Assembly (NCBI RefSeq): GCF_036075115.1
Contig: NZ_CP107958.1
Coordinates: 4,278,001-4,342,000 of the forward strand
Length of the DNA stretch: 64,000 bases
DNA from: Streptomyces sp. NBC_00377
Lineage (GTDB): Bacteria > Actinomycetota > Actinomycetes > Streptomycetales > Streptomycetaceae
Reading direction: 5' to 3'
A model generated the notes under the pieces. The model did not search any database, was not told the DNA's origin, and saw nothing but the letters and a program-made list of their open reading frames with translations. The first letter of the stretch is position 1; each line of letters begins with the position of its first letter. This document shows positions 1-30,303 of the stretch, piece after piece. A program made the translations under genes and the position numbers.

Positions 1-70
1 TCTCGTGGAGGTATCCGTGTACTGAGGTGCCGGGGGCGTCCGGCGGCGCGAGGAACTCGACGGCGGTCAT
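1..70 (-). CDS. N-terminal fragment of an unidentified protein (runs off left edge)
   Basis: An ATG at 68-70 on the minus strand overlaps the TGA stop of the upstream phosphopantetheinyl transferase gene in an ATGA junction. The frame stays open to base 1, giving 23 residues that begin MTAVEFLAPPDAPG. The overlap, which is the junction type used throughout this cluster, is the main argument that this is a real, translationally coupled gene. Too little is visible to assign a family. It shows that the operon, and so the cluster, continues to the left of the window. Confidence 0.55.
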   Translation of the reverse strand, partial: MTAVEFLAPPDAPGTSVHGYLHE

Positions 71-978
71 GCGGCGTGGGCTCCGTTCTTCTCGGTGTCG
101 TGGGGCGCGGAGGCGTGGGGTGCGGTGTTCTGGGGCGCGGAGGCGTGCGGGCCGGTGGCGTGCGCGTCGCTGTGGTGCCGAGCGAGGGCGGCGGCACCGC
201 GGTCGTGCCGGTCGTCGGCGTGCGGCGGGTTCTGGATCTCCCGCAGGTAGTCCCGCAGCACTACGGGGCCTGTGCTGCCGGCCTCCCTGGCGAGCGCGGC
301 GAACAGTCCGGGGCCCGTCGGCAGGTTCTGCACCGTCCAGGTGTCCGGGCCGTTCGGCTCGACGTGGGTGACGCGGACCGGGCCGTCGTCGGCGGGGCGT
401 ACCTCGATGGTGCGCAGGTCGGCGACGATGCCCACGCCGGAGGCCTTCACCACGGCCTCCTTGCGCGTCCAGCAGCGGAAGAAGGCCGCCAGGCGGAGTT
501 CCCCGGTGGGCTGGGCCCGCATGTGGGCGAGTTCGTCGTCCGTGAGCACGATCGTGGACGAGCCCTCCACGTCGACGGTCCTGCCGTCCTCGACGTCGGC
601 GCCCACCTGGCGGTCGGCGACGACGGCGAGCAGCCAGTGCCCGCCGGAGCGCGACAGGTTGAAGTCGAGGCCGCTGGGGGGCCAGTCGATGCGCGGGCGC
701 CCGTGTTCGGGGTGCTCGCAGCGGGGGCAGGGCTGCCGCCCGAGCCTGATCTGCTCGGCCGGCACGCCCAGGTAGCGGGCCAGTATCCGGCGCAGGGCCG
801 CGTGTGTTCCCGCGTACCGGACGGCGGCCTGCTGCGACCTGCGTCGTACGACCTCGAGTTCGGCGGCGGAGAGCAGGGCGGCGTCCTCGGGGAGCAGCGC
901 GTCCGGTGCGCGGCCCCGCCAGATGTGGACGGCGTCCTGCGCGCGCAGCCGCTCGAGTTCGGCGGTCTCGGCAGTCAT
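67..978 (-). CDS. 4'-phosphopantetheinyl transferase (Sfp type)
   Basis: This enzyme would convert apo carrier proteins (NRPS PCPs and the free ACPs here) to their holo form by transferring phosphopantetheine from CoA. The start at 978 (MTAETAELERL) gives 303 residues. An in-frame ATG 33 bp upstream would run into the preceding gene, and 978 lies 7 bp after that gene's stop. Family signatures are visible: a central VGADVED segment (the GxDxE metal site) around residues 127-133, and WTRKEAVVKASG around 173-184 (the W/F-x-x-KE-A-x-x-K motif). The last ~50 residues are a low-complexity His/Ala/Pro-rich tail with repeated HASAP units and are probably disordered. It follows the dioxygenase gene and overlaps the next gene. 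Activation of the many carrier proteins of this cluster is the obvious role. Confidence 0.9.
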   Translation of the reverse strand: MTAETAELERLRAQDAVHIWRGRAPDALLPEDAALLSAAELEVVRRRSQQAAVRYAGTHAALRRILARYLGVPAEQIRLGRQPCPRCEHPEHGRPRIDWPPSGLDFNLSRSGGHWLLAVVADRQVGADVEDGRTVDVEGSSTIVLTDDELAHMRAQPTGELRLAAFFRCWTRKEAVVKASGVGIVADLRTIEVRPADDGPVRVTHVEPNGPDTWTVQNLPTGPGLFAALAREAGSTGPVVLRDYLREIQNPPHADDRHDRGAAALARHHSDAHATGPHASAPQNTAPHASAPHDTEKNGAHAA

Positions 979-985
979 GGCGTCA

Positions 986-1921
986 TCAGTCCGACATCGC
1001 CACCAGCACACGGCGGGCGCCGGTGAAGGGCCGGCGGCCGTGGGCGAGCAGCACGTTGTCGATGAGGAGCACGTCCCCGGTGCGCCAGTTGACGTCGATG
1101 GCGTTGGCCAGGCCCCGGTCGCGGATCTGCGCCACGTACTCGGCGGGGATCGGGCTGCCGTCGGCGAAGGTGACGTTCTGGGGGAGCTCGTCCTCCGGGA
1201 GGATCTGGGCGAGGGCCGCGGCGGTGTCGTCGCCGAGGCCGGCCGGGTGCCACTGGTCGGCTTGGTTGAACCAGCCCTCGACGCCGGTCACCGGGTGCCT
1301 GGTGGTGGCCGGGCGGACCGACTCGACGTGGATGCCGCCGTCGGCCTTCCACTCCCAGCCGGCTCCGGTGCCGTCGAGGAACGCCTCGACGTCCTCGCGG
1401 CTGTCGGTCTCGAAGGTGTCCTGCCAGCTCTTGCCGAGGCCGTAGCCGTCGTGCAGGTTCTGGATGTAGCGGACGCCGCCGGCGAAGGCCTGCCTGACCT
1501 CGTCGTCGAGGGAATCGAGCCACACCTCGGAGTCGAGCACCGGGGTCGCGCCGCCGCTGCCGGGCTGGATCTGGCAGTAGAAGGCGAGCCGGGCCGGCCA
1601 GGCGTGGGCGTAACTCATCTCGTTGTGCATCGAGATGGTGAATTCCTGCGGGTACTCGGTCGAGGTGTAGACGTTGCTGCCGACCTTGGTGCGCGGCGAG
1701 TTGCCGTGCACATAGGCGAGGCGGTTCGGCAGCAGCAGGTCCAGGACGTCGTCCAGGGCGCCGGGGGTCACCCCGAAGCCACGGAAGACCAGGGCCTTCT
1801 CCTGCACGAGGAGTTCTCCCAGTTCGTCGCCCATCGCCTTGAGGCGGTCGACGAGTTCCTCCGTGCCGCCGGCGAGCTCGGTCTCGATCTCGAGTGGCGA
1901 CCAGATCTGCTGTTCAGTCAT
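986..1921 (-). CDS. TauD/TfdA-family Fe(II)/2-oxoglutarate dioxygenase, SyrP-like amino-acid beta-hydroxylase
   Basis: This 311-residue protein has the TauD/SyrP fold signatures: an HxE iron-binding pair in SMHNEMSYAH around residue 98, a distal His in LLAHGRRPFTGARR near residue 295, and the following Arg that binds 2-oxoglutarate. SyrP relatives hydroxylate the beta carbon of Asp (or related residues) while the amino acid is tethered to an NRPS carrier protein. Three adenylation domains in the cluster have Asn/Asp-type binding codes, so a beta-hydroxy-Asp/Asn-type residue is a reasonable prediction, but the substrate is not shown by sequence. The gene heads its own small unit: a copy of the cluster's CTAT-N7-CTAT element lies about 41-58 bp upstream of the ATG, inside the end of the thioesterase gene. 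Confidence 0.85.
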   Translation of the reverse strand: MTEQQIWSPLEIETELAGGTEELVDRLKAMGDELGELLVQEKALVFRGFGVTPGALDDVLDLLLPNRLAYVHGNSPRTKVGSNVYTSTEYPQEFTISMHNEMSYAHAWPARLAFYCQIQPGSGGATPVLDSEVWLDSLDDEVRQAFAGGVRYIQNLHDGYGLGKSWQDTFETDSREDVEAFLDGTGAGWEWKADGGIHVESVRPATTRHPVTGVEGWFNQADQWHPAGLGDDTAAALAQILPEDELPQNVTFADGSPIPAEYVAQIRDRGLANAIDVNWRTGDVLLIDNVLLAHGRRPFTGARRVLVAMSD

Positions 1922-1951
1922 GGGCCGATCCCTTCACTATTTTCCAATTAT

Positions 1952-2743
1952 CTAGGGAAAAGCTATAATTTTTCTATTTCGCCCCACTTCATCCAGATGC
2001 TGTGCGATGTCGGCCGTCAACTCCGCCTCGCACGGGTCGAGATAGAAGTGGTCGCCGGGGAAGGACCGCAGGGTGAAGCCGTCCGCGGTGGTCAGTTCCG
2101 CCCAGGCCTCCACCGACGCGCGCTCCTGGCCGGAGCCGGGGTCGCTGTCGCCGATGTACGCGCTGACAGGGGCACGTACCGGAGCGGGGCTCGCGGGGTG
2201 GTACGTCTCGATGAGCCGGTAGTCGGCGCGCAGCGCGGGCAGCAGCAGCTCCCGCAGCTCGGGGATGTCGAAGACCTCGGAGCCCAGGCTGCCGAGGCTG
2301 CGGACGCCCGCGATCAGCGCGTCGTCGTCGTCCTCGTGCAGCCCGCTGGGCCGGGCCCGGTGCGGGGCGGCCCGGCCGGACACCATCAGGCGGGCGGCCG
2401 TGGTGCCGTGCCGGGCCTCCAGGCGCAGCGCCACCTCGTAGGCGACGGCGGAGCCCATGCTGTGGCCGAACAGGGCCACCGGCCGGTCCAGGTACGGGAC
2501 GAGCGCCCCGGTGATCCGGTCGGCGAGGGTCGCCATGTCCTCGACGCACGGTTCGGACAGCCGGTCCTGCCGGCCGGGATAGCGCACGGCCAGCACCTCG
2601 ATGTCCCTGGGCAGCCTCGACGGCCAGCCGTGGTACAGCTGGGCGGTGCCGCCGGCGTGCGGGAAGCACACCAGGCGCAGCCGTGGCTCCACGGACCGCC
2701 GGTGCACCCGGAACCAGGCGGCGGCGCTGTCGGGTCCGGTCAT
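1952..2743 (-). CDS. Type II (editing) thioesterase
   Basis: This is a 263-residue alpha/beta hydrolase of the TEII/GrsT family, which removes misprimed or stalled acyl groups from NRPS/PKS carrier proteins. Visible motifs are FPHAGG near residue 26, the nucleophile elbow GHSMGS near 98, a catalytic Asp region YIGDSDPGS near 200, and the catalytic His in FPGDHFYLDP near 234. The ATG at 2743 overlaps the MFS stop (ATGA) and fits the family's N-terminus. The reading frame extends far upstream but that part is not thioesterase-like. It is the last gene of the large NRPS operon. Macrocyclisation by this protein is unlikely because the NRPS carries its own terminal hydrolase domain. Confidence 0.93.
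   Translation of the reverse strand: MTGPDSAAAWFRVHRRSVEPRLRLVCFPHAGGTAQLYHGWPSRLPRDIEVLAVRYPGRQDRLSEPCVEDMATLADRITGALVPYLDRPVALFGHSMGSAVAYEVALRLEARHGTTAARLMVSGRAAPHRARPSGLHEDDDDALIAGVRSLGSLGSEVFDIPELRELLLPALRADYRLIETYHPASPAPVRAPVSAYIGDSDPGSGQERASVEAWAELTTADGFTLRSFPGDHFYLDPCEAELTADIAQHLDEVGRNRKIIAFP
1962..1979 (-). promoter_or_regulatory. CTAT-N7-CTAT element upstream of the dioxygenase gene
   Basis: On the plus strand GCTATA and CTATTT are spaced so that the CTAT cores are exactly 11 bp apart. In the direction of transcription this reads AAATAGAAAAATTATAGC. It sits in an AT-rich patch, unusual for this genome, about 41-58 bp upstream of the dioxygenase start and overlapping the last codons of the type II thioesterase gene. 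The same element occurs ahead of four other putative operons in the cluster. A role as activator site or promoter is inferred. Confidence 0.55.
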
Positions 2744-4023
2744 GTTCGTCTCCCTTTCTCCCCTGGGCCTTCGGTGCCGGCCGGCGCGTCCTCGGTGCGC
2801 AGGGCGGGGCTGAGCAGGGCGCCCAGGGACAGCAGCGCCATCACGGCGCCGGTCAGCAGGATCGAGTCGGCGGCGCCCCACAGTTCGAGGGCGAGGCCGG
2901 CGAGGAGCGCGCCCAGCGAGTTCGTGCCGGAGGAGACGAGGTTCGCCGTGGCGGCGACGCGGCCCTGGAACTCGTCCGGTGTGGTGCGCACCTGGTAGAC
3001 GGCGGCGGCGACGTTGAAGACGGCGCCGACCAGACTCGTGCCGGCGAACAGCGCCCCGAGCAGCAGCGGTTCGGCGTGGGTGAAGGAGATCGCCGTCATC
3101 AGACAGGCCCACACGGCGAGCCCGCCGACGAGGATGGTGCGTTGACCGCACCGGCGCATCCACCAGCCGCCGGTGAGCGCGCCGAGCATGCCGCCGATGC
3201 CGCCGCCCGTGACGACGACGGCGAGGACGGCCTCCGAACGGCCCTCGTCCTTGATCATCAGGATCACGGCGAGGCTGAGCACCTGGAACAGTGCGTTGGT
3301 GCCGGCGACGAAGCCGAGCGCCGTGCGCAGGAAACGCCGGCGCCACAACCACGCCATGCCCTCGGCGACTTCGCGGTGCAGCGCCTTGCGGGCGGCGGTC
3401 CGCTCCCCCTGGAACTCCTTCCTGATGAACAGCAGGGTCACCAGCGAGACGAGGTAGGCGACCGCGCCGAACAGGAACGGAACCCAGCGCACCGCGGTGT
3501 AGAAGAGGATGCCGGCGGGCTGGCCGAGCAGGCCCGCCGCCCGGCCGCGCGCCTCGTTCTGCGCCAGCGCCTGCGGCAGTTGCTCCTCGTGCACCACGTT
3601 GCGCACGGCCCCGCGTTCGGCCAGCCGGTAGAAGACGGTGAGGCAGGACTCGGCGAACGCCACGGCGGCGATGTGCGCCACCGAGACCCGGCCGGTGAGC
3701 ACCGCGGCCGCGACCGTGGCGAGCGCCACCGTCCGGCCCGCCTCGCACAGCACCATCACGCGCCGCCGGTCCCACCGGTCCACGAGCGCCCCGGCCGGCA
3801 GCTGCACCAGCAGGGCGGGCAGCAGGGCCGCGAAGGTCACCAGGGACATGGAGACCGGCGAGCGGGTGTGCCAGAGCACGAGCAGCGGATAGGCGACCGC
3901 GGTGACCCGGGTGCCGAGGAACGACATGCCCGCTCCGGACCAGAGCAGGACGAAGTCGCGGTTCCTGCGCAGCGGCGGCGGCTCGGGGCGGGCCTCGGCC
4001 GGCGCCTGGGGGGCGATGGTCAC
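2740..4023 (-). CDS. Major facilitator superfamily exporter (EntS/MFS_3-like)
   Basis: This 427-residue membrane protein has about 12 hydrophobic segments and the MFS loop motif ALVDRWDRRRVMVL near residue 65 (the GxLaDrxgrkxxl signature). It resembles EntS-type exporters common in siderophore and peptide-antibiotic clusters. I chose the GTG at 4023 because it overlaps the TGA of the carbamoyltransferase gene (GTGA) and leaves a short cytoplasmic N-terminus before LLWSGAGMSFLGTRV. The longer frame upstream lies in another gene and is Arg-rich shadow sequence. Placed in the NRPS operon between the tailoring enzyme and the editing thioesterase, it most likely exports the peptide or protects the producer. 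Confidence 0.88.
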   Translation of the reverse strand: MTIAPQAPAEARPEPPPLRRNRDFVLLWSGAGMSFLGTRVTAVAYPLLVLWHTRSPVSMSLVTFAALLPALLVQLPAGALVDRWDRRRVMVLCEAGRTVALATVAAAVLTGRVSVAHIAAVAFAESCLTVFYRLAERGAVRNVVHEEQLPQALAQNEARGRAAGLLGQPAGILFYTAVRWVPFLFGAVAYLVSLVTLLFIRKEFQGERTAARKALHREVAEGMAWLWRRRFLRTALGFVAGTNALFQVLSLAVILMIKDEGRSEAVLAVVVTGGGIGGMLGALTGGWWMRRCGQRTILVGGLAVWACLMTAISFTHAEPLLLGALFAGTSLVGAVFNVAAAVYQVRTTPDEFQGRVAATANLVSSGTNSLGALLAGLALELWGAADSILLTGAVMALLSLGALLSPALRTEDAPAGTEGPGEKGRRT

Positions 4024-4976
4024 CGGGACCGCCCCGCGCCGTCCGCCGGGCCGGTGGGCCCGCGGCGGCACCATTCCAGGACGGCCATGGCGCTGTGCAT
4101 CTTGTTCTCGGCCTGCTGGAAGGCGAGGCTCGCGGGGCCGTCGAGGACGTCGGCGGTGACCTCCTCGCCCCGGTGCGCGGGCAGGTCGTGCAGGAAGACG
4201 GCCTTGGGGCTGTCCTCCCACAGCGCCTCGCCGACCTGGAACGGTGCGAAGAGGTCCCGCCAGTGGGGGTCCGGCTTGTTCGTGCCGGTGGTCTGCCAGC
4301 GCGTCGTGTAGACGGCGTCCTGGTCGGGGGGCAGCGCGGCCATGTCGTGGCGCTCGGCGAACCGGCCGCCGTGCCGGGCCGCCTGCTCCGCCGCCCGGGC
4401 CAGGAACCGGTCGGCGAGGCCGTAGCCGGGCGGGGTGCGCAGCTCCAGCTCGACGCCGGGGAAGCGGGTGAGGGCCAGTGCGAGGGCGGAGGCGGTGTTG
4501 TTGCCCTCCCCCACGTACAGGACGCGCAGCCCCTCCAGCCGGCCGAACCGGCCGAGGAGCGTGGTCAGATCGGTGAGCGCCTGGGTGGGGTGCTCGTCGG
4601 CGCTCATCGCGTTGATGACGGACATCCGGCGCTGGGCGGCCCAGGCGCGCATCTCGGCGGGGTCGTCCGCGGTGCGGGCGACGAGCACGTCGAGCATCCG
4701 GGACATGACCCGGCCGGTGTCCTCGCTGGTCTCACCGGTGTTGAGCTGGAGGTCGCCGTCACCGTACGAGACGATCTGCGCGCCGAGCCGCAGGGCGCCG
4801 GCCGAGAAGGCCGTGCGGGTGCGGGTGGAGGTCCGCCGGAAGTAGATGCCGGCGATGTCGCCCTCCAGGGGGCGGGCCCCCGCGGGGCCCCCCTCGGCGC
4901 TGAACAGGGCGCCGCGGGCGACGACGGCCCGCAGGTCCTCGTCGGTGAGGTCGTCGATGGATATCAGATGCCGCAC
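4020..4976 (-). CDS. Ornithine carbamoyltransferase-like enzyme, possibly Dap carbamoyltransferase
   Basis: This 318-residue protein has the carbamoyl-phosphate binding loop STRTRTAF near residue 49 and the HPTQ motif near 133, both typical of aspartate/ornithine carbamoyltransferases. The ornithine-site loop differs: HDLPAHRGEEV near residue 268 has Asp where OTCases have Cys (HCLP), and TTRWQTTG sits where the ornithine-binding SMG loop is expected. This suggests an amino acceptor other than ornithine. In the viomycin and capreomycin pathways an OTC homologue carbamoylates 2,3-diaminopropionate to give beta-ureidoalanine. An SbnA/SbnB-like Dap pathway is encoded in the same operon here, so the same chemistry is the best inference. 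Primary arginine biosynthesis is unlikely given the operon. Confidence 0.8.
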   Translation of the reverse strand: MRHLISIDDLTDEDLRAVVARGALFSAEGGPAGARPLEGDIAGIYFRRTSTRTRTAFSAGALRLGAQIVSYGDGDLQLNTGETSEDTGRVMSRMLDVLVARTADDPAEMRAWAAQRRMSVINAMSADEHPTQALTDLTTLLGRFGRLEGLRVLYVGEGNNTASALALALTRFPGVELELRTPPGYGLADRFLARAAEQAARHGGRFAERHDMAALPPDQDAVYTTRWQTTGTNKPDPHWRDLFAPFQVGEALWEDSPKAVFLHDLPAHRGEEVTADVLDGPASLAFQQAENKMHSAMAVLEWCRRGPTGPADGAGRSR

Positions 4977-5034
4977 GGCGGGCGTCCTTCCGTAAGGGGG
5001 GTGGAGGCGGGTCCGGGAGCCGGACGTGCGGGGG

Positions 5035-25178
<20,144 letters not shown>

Positions 25179-25182
<4 letters not shown>

Positions 25183-28100
25183 GCGTCGTACCCCTTCACC
25201 AGCAGTTCGTCATTCACGAGTTCCGAGTCGGTGAGCGCGGCGATCTCCGCCCTGATGCGCTCCTCGACGGTGGCCGCGAGGCGCGCGACCGTGGGTCCCT
25301 CGAACACCGTTCGCACCGCGAGATCGATCTCGAACTCCTCCTGGATGCGGGAGATCAGCCGGATCGCGAGGATCGAATTGCCGCCCACGTGGAAGAAGTT
25401 GTCGTGCGCTCCGGCCCGGGTGCCGAGCAGCTCGGTCCAGATCTCGGCGATGCGTTCCTCGACGGGACCGCTCGGCGGCACATGTCCCCCGGTCGCGGTG
25501 TCCGCGCCGGGGACGGGCAGGGCGCGCCGGTCGACCTTGCCGTTGGCGTTGAGGGGCAGCGCGTCGAGCCGGGTCCAGACGGTGGGGACCATGTAGTCCG
25601 GCAGCCGCTGGGCGCAGTGCGCGACGAGGGTGTCGGCCAAGTCGCCGCCGCTCTCGGCGACGTAGTGGGCGACCAGCTGCTTCTCACCGTTGTCGTGTGC
25701 GTGGACGGTGAGGAACGCCTCGCGTACGGCCGGGTGTGCGGCCAGGACGGCCTGGACCTCGCCGAGTTCCACGCGGTAGCCGCGGATCTTGACCTGGTCG
25801 TCGAACCGGCCGAGGAACTCGACGTTGCCGTCGGCCCGCCGGCGGACCCGGTCGCCGGTCCGGTAGACGCGGGCGCCGGGCGTGCCGAACGGGTCGGGCA
25901 GGAAGCGCTCGGCGGTCAGGTCGGGGCGGTTCGCGTAGCCGCGGGCCACTCCGGTGCCGCCGACGTACAGCTCTCCCGCGACCCCGGCGGGCACCGGCTG
26001 GAACCGGTCGTCCAGGACGTACATCGTCATGTTCGGCAGCGGCCGGCCGATCGGCAGGATCTCCGTGCCGGCCCCTGCGGTCCCGTCGGGCACCTCGAAG
26101 ACGCAGGTGCCCACGGAGGCCTCGGTGGGCCCGTACTCGTTGACCAGGCGAGTGTCGGGGGCCAGGGCCCGCCACCGCTCCAGGGTGGCCCTGGAGAAGG
26201 CCTCCCCCGCCACGACCAGGACCGGGGCCAGGGCGCCGGCCTGGGCCGGGGTCAGCTGGAGGGCGAGCACGTCGAGGTGGCCGGGGGTGAGCTTCACGAA
26301 GCTGAACGGCTCGGCCTCGGCGAGGTGCTTGCCGAGCTCCGAGAGGTCGGTGTCCTGCGGCAGCAGGAACAGCCGCTGCCCGGTGACCAGCGGCGCCCAC
26401 AGGTTGGGGACGACGAGGTCGAAGGCGACGGAGGAGAACAGCGGGGCCCCGCCGTAGTCGCGCGGCGCCAGCTCGCGTGCCGCCCAGGCGACGTGGTTGA
26501 CGAGCCCGCGATGGGTGACCTCGACCCCCTTGGGCGTCCCGGTGGAGCCCGACGTGAAGATCACGTAGGCGAGCCGGTCGAGGTCGTCGGTGCGGGCGGG
26601 CCGGGTGGCCGGCGCGGCCGCGATCCGGGCCGCGTCGGTGTCGACGAGGACCGCGCCGTCCCCGGCGGTCTCCCTGTACGCGCTCGAGGTGATCACCGTG
26701 AGTGCGCGCGCGCTGCGGCGCATCGCGGTGAGCCGCTCGGCGGGGCAGGAGGGGTCGACGGGCAGATAGGCGCCGCCCGCCTTCCACACCGCGAGCAGGG
26801 CCGTGATCAGCTCGGGGCCCCGGTCCAGGAGCACCGCGACCCGCGACTCGGCGCCGACCCCGTGCTCCCGCAGCACATGCGCGAGACGGTTGGCGCGGGC
26901 GTCCAGCTCGCCGTAGGTGACGCTCCGCGAGCCGTACGAGAGGGCGGTGACGTCCGGGTCGGCGGTGGCCCAGGCCTCGACGAGTGCGAGAACCGTCTCG
27001 GACTCGGCGCTGACCTCGGTGTCGTTGAATCCGACGAGGAGCCGGCCGCGCTCCTCGGCCGACAGGAAGTCGACCTTGCCGAGCGGCAGGTCGGGCTGCT
27101 CGGCGACGCACCGGAGCAGGCTGGTGAAGTGTCCGGCGAGGCGCTCGGCGGTGGCGCGCTCGAAGAGGGTGGCGGCGTACTCGAGCACGCCGTCCAGGGC
27201 GCCGTCCGCCGTCCTGCGCATGAACAGGGAGAGGTCGGTCTTGGCGACCTGCCAGGCGGCGGTGAAGGCCGCCATGTCCTCGTCCTCGGTGGCGACGCTG
27301 GTGACGCCCTCGCTGTGCAGGTCGAAAGCGACCTGGTAGAGCGGGGTGCGGGAGAGGTCGCGCTCGGGCTGGAGCTCGTCGACGAGCCGTTCGAAGGGAA
27401 GTTCCTGGTGGGCGAAGGCGGCGCGCGCGGCCTGGCTGACCCGGTCGAGGGCGTCGGCGAAGGTGACGTCGGCGTCCAGCGCGCACCGGACGACGAGCGA
27501 GTTGAGGAAGAAGCCGACCATGCCCTCGGTCTCGGGGCGGCCGCGGCCGGCGACGGGGGTGCCCACCGGGATGTCCCAGCTGCCGCTGTAGCGGGCGATC
27601 AGGGTGGCGTAGGCGGTGAGCAGCGTCATGAACGGCGTCGCGCGGTGCGCCTTGCCCAACTCGTCGAGACGGTCGGCCAGTTCGGGCTCGACACGGAAGG
27701 GGACGACAGCGCCGCGGGGGTCGCGTTCCGCCGGGCGGGGATGGTCCAGGGGCAGGTCGAGGGGCTCGATACCGGCCAGCGCGGTGCGCCAGTGGGCGAG
27801 CTCACCCGCGATGAACTCCTCGGTGTGCCGGGCATGCTGCCAGGCCCCGTAGTCGGCGTACTGCACGGCGAGCGCGGGCAGCCGCGGTGTGCGGGCCGCC
27901 TCGAACGCGGCGCACAGCTCCCGCAGTTCACGCTCGAGGACGACCGTGGACCAGCCGTCCACGGTGATGTGGTGCAGCGTGAGGAGCAGCACGTGGTCGC
28001 CGCCGGTGCGGGCGAGCAGCGCCCGCCACAGCGGTCCCGCGGCCAGGTCGAAGCCGCGGGCGAACTGCTCGCGGAACAGCTGCTCCAGTGCGTCGCGGGT

Positions 28101-30224
28101 GGTGTCCTCGACGCGGAGTTCGACTAGTTGCGCACCGGCCTCGCCGATCACCTGGTACGGCTCGCCGCCCCGGTCCGGGTAGCGGGTGCGCAGCGCCTCG
28201 TGGCGGGCGGCCAGCGCGTCCAGGGCGCGCCGCACGGTGTCGGCGCCGGTGTCCGCGGGCAGCCGCAGGAAGAGGGGGGCCACCCACTCGGGGCTGCCCG
28301 GGTGCATCCGGTCCAGGAACCACAGGCGGCGCTGTCCGGACGACAGCGGCAGATCGCCGTCGCGCGGGACCGGCACGATCGGGGCCTCGTCGGCGGCGGG
28401 GGCCTCGATGAGCCCGGCCTGCCTCTCGACGGTGGTGGCGCGCAGCAGTCCGCGCAACGAGATCTGCGCACCGGACGCGGCGCGCAGCCTGGCGGCGAGA
28501 CGGGTCAGCTGGAGGGAGGAGCCGCCCAGGGCGAAGAAGTCGTCGTGTGCCCCGACCCGGTCCAGTTCCAGCAGGTCGGCCCAGGCGTCCGCGACGAGCT
28601 GTTCGGCGGCGGTGCGCGGGGCGACGAACGACGGCTGGTCGGCGGCGGCGATCTCGCCCGGGGTGGGCAGCATGGCCCGGTTGACCTTGCCGTTGGCGGT
28701 GAGCGGGAAGGCCTCGACGGTGTGGAAGAACGACGGGATGTGGCTCTCGGGGAGCCGCTCGCGCAGGAAGGCGCGCAGCGCGTCGGCCGACGGGCCGGCG
28801 GCCTGGGGACCGCCCGCGGTGAGGTGCGCGGCGAGCCGCTTGCTGCCGCCCTCCGCCTCGTAGGGCAGGACGACCGCGCCGGTGACGCCGGGGTGGGCGG
28901 CGAGCGCCGCCTCGATCTCGCCCGGCTCGATACGGACGCCGTTGACCTTCACCTGGTGGTCGAGGCGGCCCAGGTAGTCGAGGGTGCGGTCGGTGCGCCA
29001 GCGCACCAGGTCCCCGGTGCGGTAGAGGCGGGAGCCGGGCTCACTCGCGTAGGGGTCGGGCACGAAGCGTTCGGCGGTCAGGTCGGGGCGGCCAAGGTAG
29101 CCGCGGGCCACACCGGTACCGCCCGCGTACAGCTCGCCCGGCGTGCCGACGGGGACCGGGTCGCCGTTCGGGTCGAGGACCAGGACGCGCATCCCGGGGA
29201 GGGGGCGGCCGATGGGGATCGCGCCGCTGGTCTGCGCCGGGTCGACGGCCTGGGCGGTGATGTCGATGGAGCACTCGGTGGGCCCGTAGGTGTTCCACAC
29301 CTCGAGTGCCGGGCCGGCCTTCTCACGCAGCCGGGCGACGAGCTCGCCGTGCAGCGCCTCACCGGCGGAGAACAGCAGCCGCAGCGACTCACAGCCGGTC
29401 CAGTCGCCCTCCTCGACGAGGATGCGCAGGACGGAGGGGACCACCTGGAGGACGGTGACGCGGTAGTCGGCCACCGCGCGCAACAGCGCCGCCGGGTCCC
29501 GCTCGGCGCCGTGCGGGGCGAGGACCACACTGCCGCCGATGACCAGCGGGGCGAAGATCTCCCAGCCTGCCGCGTCGAAGCCGATGGACGTCTTCTGAAG
29601 GATGCGATCGGCGGGCCCGAGCGCGTGCTTGCGCACGGTCCAGCCGACCCGGTTCGCGATGCCCGCGTGGGTGATGACGACGCACTTGGGCGCGCCGGTG
29701 GAGCCGGAGGTGAAGACGGTGTACGCCGCGCCGTCCGGGTCCGCGCCGCTCGCGGGAGCGGTGTCCGGCAGGCCGGCGGGCACCTCTTCGGGGCCCACCC
29801 GGCGAGCGCCGGCGTCACGGACGGCGCCTTCGAGCGCCGGGCCGGCCAGGACGACCTGGGCGCCCGACGCGCGGACCAGGCCGGTCAGCCGGGCCGGCGG
29901 CTGACCCGGGTCCAGCGGCAGGTAGGCGGCGCCCGCCTTCCAGACGCCGAGCAGCGCGACGACCAGGTCGGCGCCGCGTTCCAGGCTGACCCCGACGACG
30001 GAGTCCGGCCCGGCCCCCAGCCCCCGCAGGAAGTGCCCCATGCGGTTGGCCGCGCGGTCGAGCTCCTCGTACGTCACGGTGTGCGCGCCGTCGACGACGG
30101 CGACCACGTGCGGCGTGCGCAGGGCCTGCGCGGCGAACCTCTCGTGCAGAAGGGGGGTGCCTCCGGCCGCCGACGGCCGGGGACGGATGTCGGGGACGTC
30201 ACCCGACCGCTGTTCGGCGTTCAC
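25179..30224 (-). CDS. Dimodular NRPS, A-PCP-C-A-PCP (initiation and second module)
   Basis: This 1681-residue synthetase starts at GTG 30224, preceded by a good AGGAG site. Domains: A 25-520, PCP ~560 (LGGSSLQL), C 620-1050 with a normal HHITVDG motif near 782, A 1060-1560, PCP ~1612 (VGGNSILA). The first A domain has code DAWQFATIDK, close to Gln-type pockets. The second has DLPKVAEVGK, the same Asn/Asp-like class as A2 and A6 of the next protein. The protein begins directly with an A domain, so N-acylation must come from a C domain in trans. A stand-alone C domain gene at 35425-36801 fits. The stop overlaps the start of the giant NRPS (ATGA), so the two are translationally coupled and presumably colinear, giving eight modules in total. 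Confidence 0.94.
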
Positions 30225-30303
30225 GAGATCTCCTGTTCCGGATTGCGAAAGAGAGAAGGTGCGAAGGGGCGTGGGGGGCGTGGGGGGGGAGAGGGGCCGC
30301 TGG

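Noticed and set aside
2744..3775. Upstream extension of the type II thioesterase frame to a 607-residue fusion
   Set aside because: The extra part overlaps the MFS exporter gene in another frame, is Arg/Gly-rich and has no membrane or catalytic motif. The ATGA junction at 2740-2743 gives a normal thioesterase.
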